NCBI RefSeq assembly: GCF_020742345.1 | Contig: NZ_DYXC01000042.1 | Span: 1 to 18,216 of the forward strand | Source of the DNA: Enteractinococcus helveticum | GTDB taxonomy: Bacteria; Actinomycetota; Actinomycetes; Actinomycetales; Micrococcaceae | DNA length: 18,216 nucleotides | Direction of reading: 5' to 3' | In this document: positions 14,901 to 18,216 of the stretch, piece by piece | How the letters are laid out: the number at the start of each line of letters is the position of its first letter | Numbering within the stretch: position 1 is the first letter of the stretch | Program-made: the position numbers and the translations under genes | Notes under the pieces: generated by a model | The model's database searches: none | Told to the model about the DNA's origin: nothing | What the model saw: the letters and a program-made list of their open reading frames with translations, nothing else

Positions 14901-16020
14901 AGCTGGGCAACAAACTAACTCCGATATCCCCGGATTAGAGGCCTGGGGTGGGCAGCGACCTGCCACCGGTTCCAAGTATGTCAATTACGGTTTTGCTTCG
15001 GGCAGCACCGAACCCGTGCAGTGTGGGCTGCCCGAGACTGCCCCCGATGTGTCCACCGCGCCGGACGACGCGCAACCCGCGGATCAGCATGTGGCCGAGG
15101 CGTGCCGGACTCAGCACGAGGTGAATTCCGGACATTTTACTATTCGCAAAGATGCTGTCGGTACCGGCATTGATGTGCCCAACGGTTCACATGAGCAGGA
15201 CATCTACGGGGATAGCTCAAATGGACTGTGGAACCTGGTCGGGCACGAATTCGAGATTCGCGATGACGTCAATGGCCAGCCTTCGGAAAATCCATCTCGG
15301 TACCTGTGCCGTGTCGACTATCGTCCCGATCAGCAATGGGATGGAACATTCACCGAGCACCCGGGTGATAGAAGCCTTGATGACTGGGATGCCGGCGCAG
15401 GCGATGAATCAGAAACCCTCAACGCAATCCGAGCATGGAATAACGATCAAGACAATGTTGATGACCCTCGATACCCGTTGCCCGAGTGCGGTGTCTTCAA
15501 CCCGCAGCCAGACGATAGCGGGGGACAATCCGGACGGTATAGGGGTATGAATCTCCAGCCGGTGTTGGGACCGGACGAACAAGGTGAGCCACGCGATTTC
15601 TGGTTGGTTGAAACGAAAGCACCCACCCATCAGATGAGTCTTGACGGCTCCCAGAAACGATCGATTCCTGCCGTGCAGACACTGGCGGAGCCTATTGCGT
15701 TCACCATGTGGCCATCCCACGATGGTGAGCACATTGAAGGGCCAGCTTTTTATGGCAAACGACAGCTAGATGTTCGCGATGACAATGGAACTTACCTACC
15801 GCGTTGTGGCCCAGGAGATCCTGCTACCCAACGCCCGGTAGCCTGCGTGAATGCAACCGGGTACCTGATGCTGGTTCAAGACACCGTGCCACCGGCCTTA
15901 CCACTCACAGGCGGTCAGTGGTTGGGGATTGTCACAACCATCGGAACCATTCTGGTGGTTATAGCGGTCATTGGCATCGGGCTGAAACGCCGATATGACG
16001 GGAAAACCCAACTTTCATGA
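11908..16020 (+). CDS. CshA-like, LPXTG-anchored pilus tip adhesin
   Basis: A 1370-residue wall-anchored surface protein. A signal peptide covers about 1-30 (MLRKNIARI, then a hydrophobic run to ASA). A Ser/Thr/Pro/Glu-rich spacer reaches about 135. Residues about 140-430 resemble the CshA NR2-type fibrillar adhesin domain (GAYSDTLCWIDFS, YQMRDKSFWVTGQ, DYSIVVTDAEST). Beta domains follow: Thr-rich and CTVTY-ending modules at about 430-700, and two related DUF11/DUF7927-like domains at about 700-860 and 862-1000. A SpaA-like domain begins near 1076, with an E-box-like FWLVETKAPT. LPLTGG is at 1331-1336, followed by a membrane helix and GLKRRYDGK. TTG 11908 is the start because GAAGGGA lies seven bases upstream and the signal peptide begins there. 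It is first in the pilin operon, a position often held by the tip protein. The ligand is unknown. CshA of Streptococcus gordonii binds fibronectin. Confidence 0.85.
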   Translation: MLRKNIARITAVAVAMFFGLSSITTASAIPPASASNSVHASALDFSTTGLNDDPTNNDTGTYLDHVSESASPTDMAPEPTESVSAPEENNSTAPGDGSTAMEEADRAVHEQSATPNPSMHTQPSNGQNSIATPLQTRQGCEYATGSRGAYSDTLCWIDFSEVQTAELGPMPLTTRYRDLGGWNYESVLDRQGGTRVHTTGGNDWLTNQAMNREGRYGDIKDVGINVQLDDAHTLTAKLDIRKPGSAGGSRSRYVEAIKFPTYSGAFLGRNGFYDLPATSSIAPAIYQMRDKSFWVTGQAITEVTLKDIQLHRQNDDGTKTLVRDYSIVVTDAESTNQNESLNWTTTGTPFEWLPNIPGGTGKAQVMGNACTNYSPALNSKSTTASCVGGPTTDRTGTPMLHTAPGDGEFTITTTMTGDGRQGIAFGIITARAQVNVDVEARVLDSNGQPRTVEDFAASMEILDDTTTTTTGTSNQNSTGPRTNTVSGSGNPVKFDTSVTGDHAESYSPSWTCTKTDVEGTEQILWPQSGDDSTKPPPAKNPGDFAWLMPGEFIDCTVTYKPSYLTLAKDVDNGDTDATNGPPDFSLRAEGTAESSEHNAVSVVETDGANPEDAQRFPVTVGRYRLSEDWSDEQSAENWPHGYRWTDLTCRDGNGDKISDTELDIKKSDDGAIEEVTLLMSPTNGHTAAQRDISCTYSNEALQPHLDISKSSDVDAQHLAESGQDVEYTLTFDNSEGTAPIAADHIDHLRDVLDDAHLDFDSITSENLGVEFIGDADTPRLHITGTVGAGQTQRVTYSVTVKSQEEDFEQRERADGPLTGYVLKNFLTSRLDSNGDEITEPEACPDPGIGETSKCATTEDAISAWTVHKESFPVDGARLNYGGNTHYVLSAQKLNDETEISNLQFHDDLTHVFKSAGWDPAAPVPGGAKPRGIYFIDAKGNTLNANGEINGDAAAPQPAYGADAVGEPIQRNGRWILESQIIDNVPTNAVTTQMWFAVEAGQQTNSDIPGLEAWGGQRPATGSKYVNYGFASGSTEPVQCGLPETAPDVSTAPDDAQPADQHVAEACRTQHEVNSGHFTIRKDAVGTGIDVPNGSHEQDIYGDSSNGLWNLVGHEFEIRDDVNGQPSENPSRYLCRVDYRPDQQWDGTFTEHPGDRSLDDWDAGAGDESETLNAIRAWNNDQDNVDDPRYPLPECGVFNPQPDDSGGQSGRYRGMNLQPVLGPDEQGEPRDFWLVETKAPTHQMSLDGSQKRSIPAVQTLAEPIAFTMWPSHDGEHIEGPAFYGKRQLDVRDDNGTYLPRCGPGDPATQRPVACVNATGYLMLVQDTVPPALPLTGGQWLGIVTTIGTILVVIAVIGIGLKRRYDGKTQLS

Positions 16021-16047
16021 ACCAACGGCAACTCATTCACACTCTAA

Positions 16048-16054
16048 GAGAGGA
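16048..16054 (+). promoter_or_regulatory. Ribosome binding site of the major pilin
   Basis: GAGAGGA lies four bases before ATG 16059 and selects it over an in-frame ATG at 16017, which overlaps the adhesin stop and would place 14 polar residues before the signal peptide. Confidence 0.8.
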
Positions 16055-16058
16055 AACC

Positions 16059-17600
16059 ATGAACAGTAGAAAAATGCGGGGCTTGTGGGCAAGTCTCGGA
16101 GCAACGGTAACAGCCGTTGCATTAACCCTCGGGGGCGCAGCGGGCGCCCAAGCTCAAAATCAGGGTTCATCATCGGCCCCGTTGACATCGGACGTGGTCA
16201 TCACGAAACTCTCACAGCCGGAAGCGGTGCAAGACTACGCCACCGGTGCCGAAGCAGAACACCCAGCAGGGGCATATCCCATTGCAGACGTGGAATTCGA
16301 AGCACGACTCGTCCCAGGGACGGAACAAGGCGGCGCCAACGACATTCGCACGAACGCCGGACAGCAGTACGTTTCCGGTTTAGACAGCACCACAGATGTT
16401 GACGAACAGCTGCCCACAGACGCCACTATCGCCGGCACCACCGATTCGAATGGACAAATCAACTGGCCGGATGTCAACAGTGGACTCTACGTCGTCACTG
16501 AGGCAAGCACGCCGAGTGGGGTAATCCCCGCCGATGACTTCTTCGTATCAGTCCCGCTCACGGACCCAGCCGGCAGCGGGTGGCTAGACACGATCTATGT
16601 TTATCCAAAGAACGCTCACATTAATAACCCAGAAGACCCCAACGATCCAAATAACCCTAATGCTGCAACCAAGACAGTGAGCAACGCGGATGCGCTGACC
16701 GTTGGCCAGGACGCTACATGGACGATTAGCTCGCCCATTCCTCGTCTTGCTACGACACCCGGGGACTTCCAAGCAACCGATCAATTCGTCATCCAAGACA
16801 CCTTCACCGATGAACAGCTGCTGGTACTTGAAGACAGCATCACTGTCAGCGCTCCTGAAAATATGCAGGCCGGGGAACACTACACCGTAGTCGTTGACAG
16901 TGCCGATGGACAAACAGAAGTCGTCATCGAATTCAGCGAACAAGGTCGTGATGCACTGGCAGCTGCCGTGAATGCGGATGCAAACGCGCGTGTCAGTGTC
17001 AATATCACCACAACCGTTCAAGCATCCGGTGCGATCATGAACACGGCTCAAATTATTCCGCACAGTAGTCAAGCAAATGATCCCGTCGAAGTCAGCGCAA
17101 ACATTGCTTACGGTGGATACCAATTCGACAAAGTTAGCTCTGCAACCGGTGACGGGCTCCAAGGCGCGGAATTCCGTGTCTACGATAACCTCGAAGATGC
17201 TCAGAACGGTGCGGAAAACTACCTGAAACCATCCGGGTCGAATGACGGCACGTGGACTTCCGATGAAAATGGTCAGGTCACGATCGACGGTCTGCGGTAC
17301 TCCAATTTTGCAGACGGGCAGGAAATCGAAGGTGGCGAACAGTACCAAACATATTATTTGGTGGAAGTAACCGCACCGGCTGGTCACCAGATCTCGGGTG
17401 ACATCGTGGAATTCGAAGTAACCGATGCAATGGTGGTTGGTGACGACGTCGTAAACGTGCCAACCGCTACCGGTGGTTTCCAGCTCCCCCTGACCGGTGG
17501 GATGGGCACGGCAATGTTGACGATCCTCGGTCTGGCAATTCTGGCAGCAGTCATCGTGGTGGCACGCCGTCGTCGTGCCAACGCAGATGTGACCGCCTAA
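16059..17600 (+). CDS. SpaA-type major pilin subunit
   Basis: The precursor has 513 residues. The signal peptide runs to about residue 30 (MNSRKMRGLWASLG, hydrophobic core, AQAQ). Domain 1 ends in LYVVTEASTPSG (Glu148) and then the pilin motif VYPKN with Lys184. That Lys would be the residue joined by a class C sortase to the threonine of the next subunit. A short Asn/Asp/Pro hinge follows (PEDPNDPNNPN). Domain 2 (about 206-350) starts KTVSNADALTVGQD and ends NTAQII, a likely Lys-Asn isopeptide pair. Domain 3 is a SpaA prealbumin-like fold with E-box YYLVEVTAPAG (Glu436). LPLTGG at 476-481 is followed by a membrane helix and RRRR. The order sorting signal, pilin motif and E-box fits a polymerising shaft pilin. 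It begins 38 bases after the adhesin stop, so the two are very likely co-transcribed. Confidence 0.92.
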   Translation: MNSRKMRGLWASLGATVTAVALTLGGAAGAQAQNQGSSSAPLTSDVVITKLSQPEAVQDYATGAEAEHPAGAYPIADVEFEARLVPGTEQGGANDIRTNAGQQYVSGLDSTTDVDEQLPTDATIAGTTDSNGQINWPDVNSGLYVVTEASTPSGVIPADDFFVSVPLTDPAGSGWLDTIYVYPKNAHINNPEDPNDPNNPNAATKTVSNADALTVGQDATWTISSPIPRLATTPGDFQATDQFVIQDTFTDEQLLVLEDSITVSAPENMQAGEHYTVVVDSADGQTEVVIEFSEQGRDALAAAVNADANARVSVNITTTVQASGAIMNTAQIIPHSSQANDPVEVSANIAYGGYQFDKVSSATGDGLQGAEFRVYDNLEDAQNGAENYLKPSGSNDGTWTSDENGQVTIDGLRYSNFADGQEIEGGEQYQTYYLVEVTAPAGHQISGDIVEFEVTDAMVVGDDVVNVPTATGGFQLPLTGGMGTAMLTILGLAILAAVIVVARRRRANADVTA

Positions 17601-17640
17601 TCCTCAAGTACTCTCTTAGAACCATAGAAAGCACAGACCC

Positions 17641-18216
17641 ATGATCAAGCGTGTCCTACACTCTGCGCAAGACATATTCGCGCGTGGAATGGCCGTGCTC
17701 GTCATGGGTCTGTTGCTGACTGGTTTTCTCACAGTACACCCAAGTCACCAGGCAAACGCTACATCGGCCATACCGAAAGACCCTGTCACCCTGGTGATTC
17801 AAAAATTTGAACAGCCACACCACCCCGGGGAACCAGCAACCGGATTACCCCTTCAAAACGCCGATCTTGCCGCCATGAAACCGGTAAGTGACGTCAAATT
17901 TGCTGTGACAAAAGTTCCCAACCTCGACGTCACCACGGATCAAGGACGCCGAATAGCTGAAGAGCTGAGCCTGCATGACGCTCTAGACCGTGTTGAGGGT
18001 AGGGAGCCGACGCGTACTGGAATAACCAACGCGCAAGGTAAATTGACTATGGGACTACTCGACACAGGTCTTTACGTGGTGGAAGAAACCAGAACCCCAG
18101 CAGGTGTGGTCCCAACCGATCCGTTCCTTGTACTACTGCCCATACGGCATCCAACAAATTCAGGCTGGCTAGCAACCGTCCACGTCTACCCAAAGAACGC
18201 TCCGGTTGACGTTAGC
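17641..18216 (+). CDS. Second SpaA-type pilin, N-terminal part (runs off right edge)
   Basis: 192 codons are visible from ATG 17641 to the window end, all open. A signal peptide with a hydrophobic core (VLVMGLLLTGFLTV) ends near residue 40 (QANA). The rest is a pilin domain 1 homologous to that of the preceding gene. It has LYVVEETRTPAGVVPTDPF, then SGWLATVHVYPKN with Lys185, one residue from Lys184 in the first pilin. It therefore has the residue needed for sortase polymerisation and could be a second shaft subunit or a basal pilin. Only 40 bases separate it from the first pilin, so they share an operon. The ribosome site is weak (AGAAAG). The C-terminal domains and sorting signal, and probably a class C sortase gene, lie beyond the edge. 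Confidence 0.88.
   Translation, partial: MIKRVLHSAQDIFARGMAVLVMGLLLTGFLTVHPSHQANATSAIPKDPVTLVIQKFEQPHHPGEPATGLPLQNADLAAMKPVSDVKFAVTKVPNLDVTTDQGRRIAEELSLHDALDRVEGREPTRTGITNAQGKLTMGLLDTGLYVVEETRTPAGVVPTDPFLVLLPIRHPTNSGWLATVHVYPKNAPVDVS

Noticed and set aside
16584..17387. Minus-strand open frame of 267 codons
   Set aside because: It is antisense to the major pilin with no coding signature.

Overview
The window reads as accessory DNA from a Gram-positive actinobacterium of moderate GC content. A Micrococcales-type host is my inference, not something proven by the sequence. Support comes from two LPLTGG sorting signals, a DUF4232 lipoprotein-like domain, an Excalibur domain relic, a HicA-like/HTH pair of a kind I recall from actinobacteria, and a class I P450 system with a 2Fe-2S ferredoxin.

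Region 1 (1-3545) is a patchwork of small, partly decayed genes. It starts with about 600 bases lacking a convincing gene but containing several inverted repeats. A promoter with two copies of the same palindrome (CTTGTC-N3-GACAAG) follows. It lies upstream of a HicA-like gene interrupted by an in-frame TGA and of an intact helix-turn-helix protein (966-1463). Convergent to these is a membrane protein with seven predicted helices and an outside DUF4232 domain (2952-1600). Divergent from it is a small ORF that resembles the tail of RelA/SpoT-domain proteins.

Region 2 (3546-8937) is a coherent catabolic cluster: FAD-dependent ferredoxin reductase and putidaredoxin-like ferredoxin on the minus strand, then on the plus strand a LysR regulator, a cytochrome P450 and an MHS-family MFS transporter. 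Electrons would flow NAD(P)H to reductase to ferredoxin to P450. The transporter would import the substrate and LysR would sense it. The P450 I-helix has GGMNEP instead of the common acid-threonine pair. From memory this resembles the guaiacol O-demethylase GcoA, so an aromatic ether or aromatic acid is a reasonable but unproven substrate.

Region 3 (8938-9813) is a scar. A decayed Excalibur-domain gene on the minus strand meets, head to head, the remnant of a second MHS transporter that lost its N-terminus and about 98 internal codons. A long hairpin at 9019-9070 lies between the intact transporter and the Excalibur relic.

Region 4 (9814-18216) is a pilus locus. A LuxR-type regulator is followed by a 500-base AT-rich control region with three CTTAAAT repeats and a promoter-like pair. 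Next come a 1370-residue CshA-like adhesin (probable tip protein), a 513-residue major-type pilin and a second pilin cut off by the window edge. Both pilins carry a VYPKN motif at almost the same residue. A class C sortase is expected just beyond the right edge.
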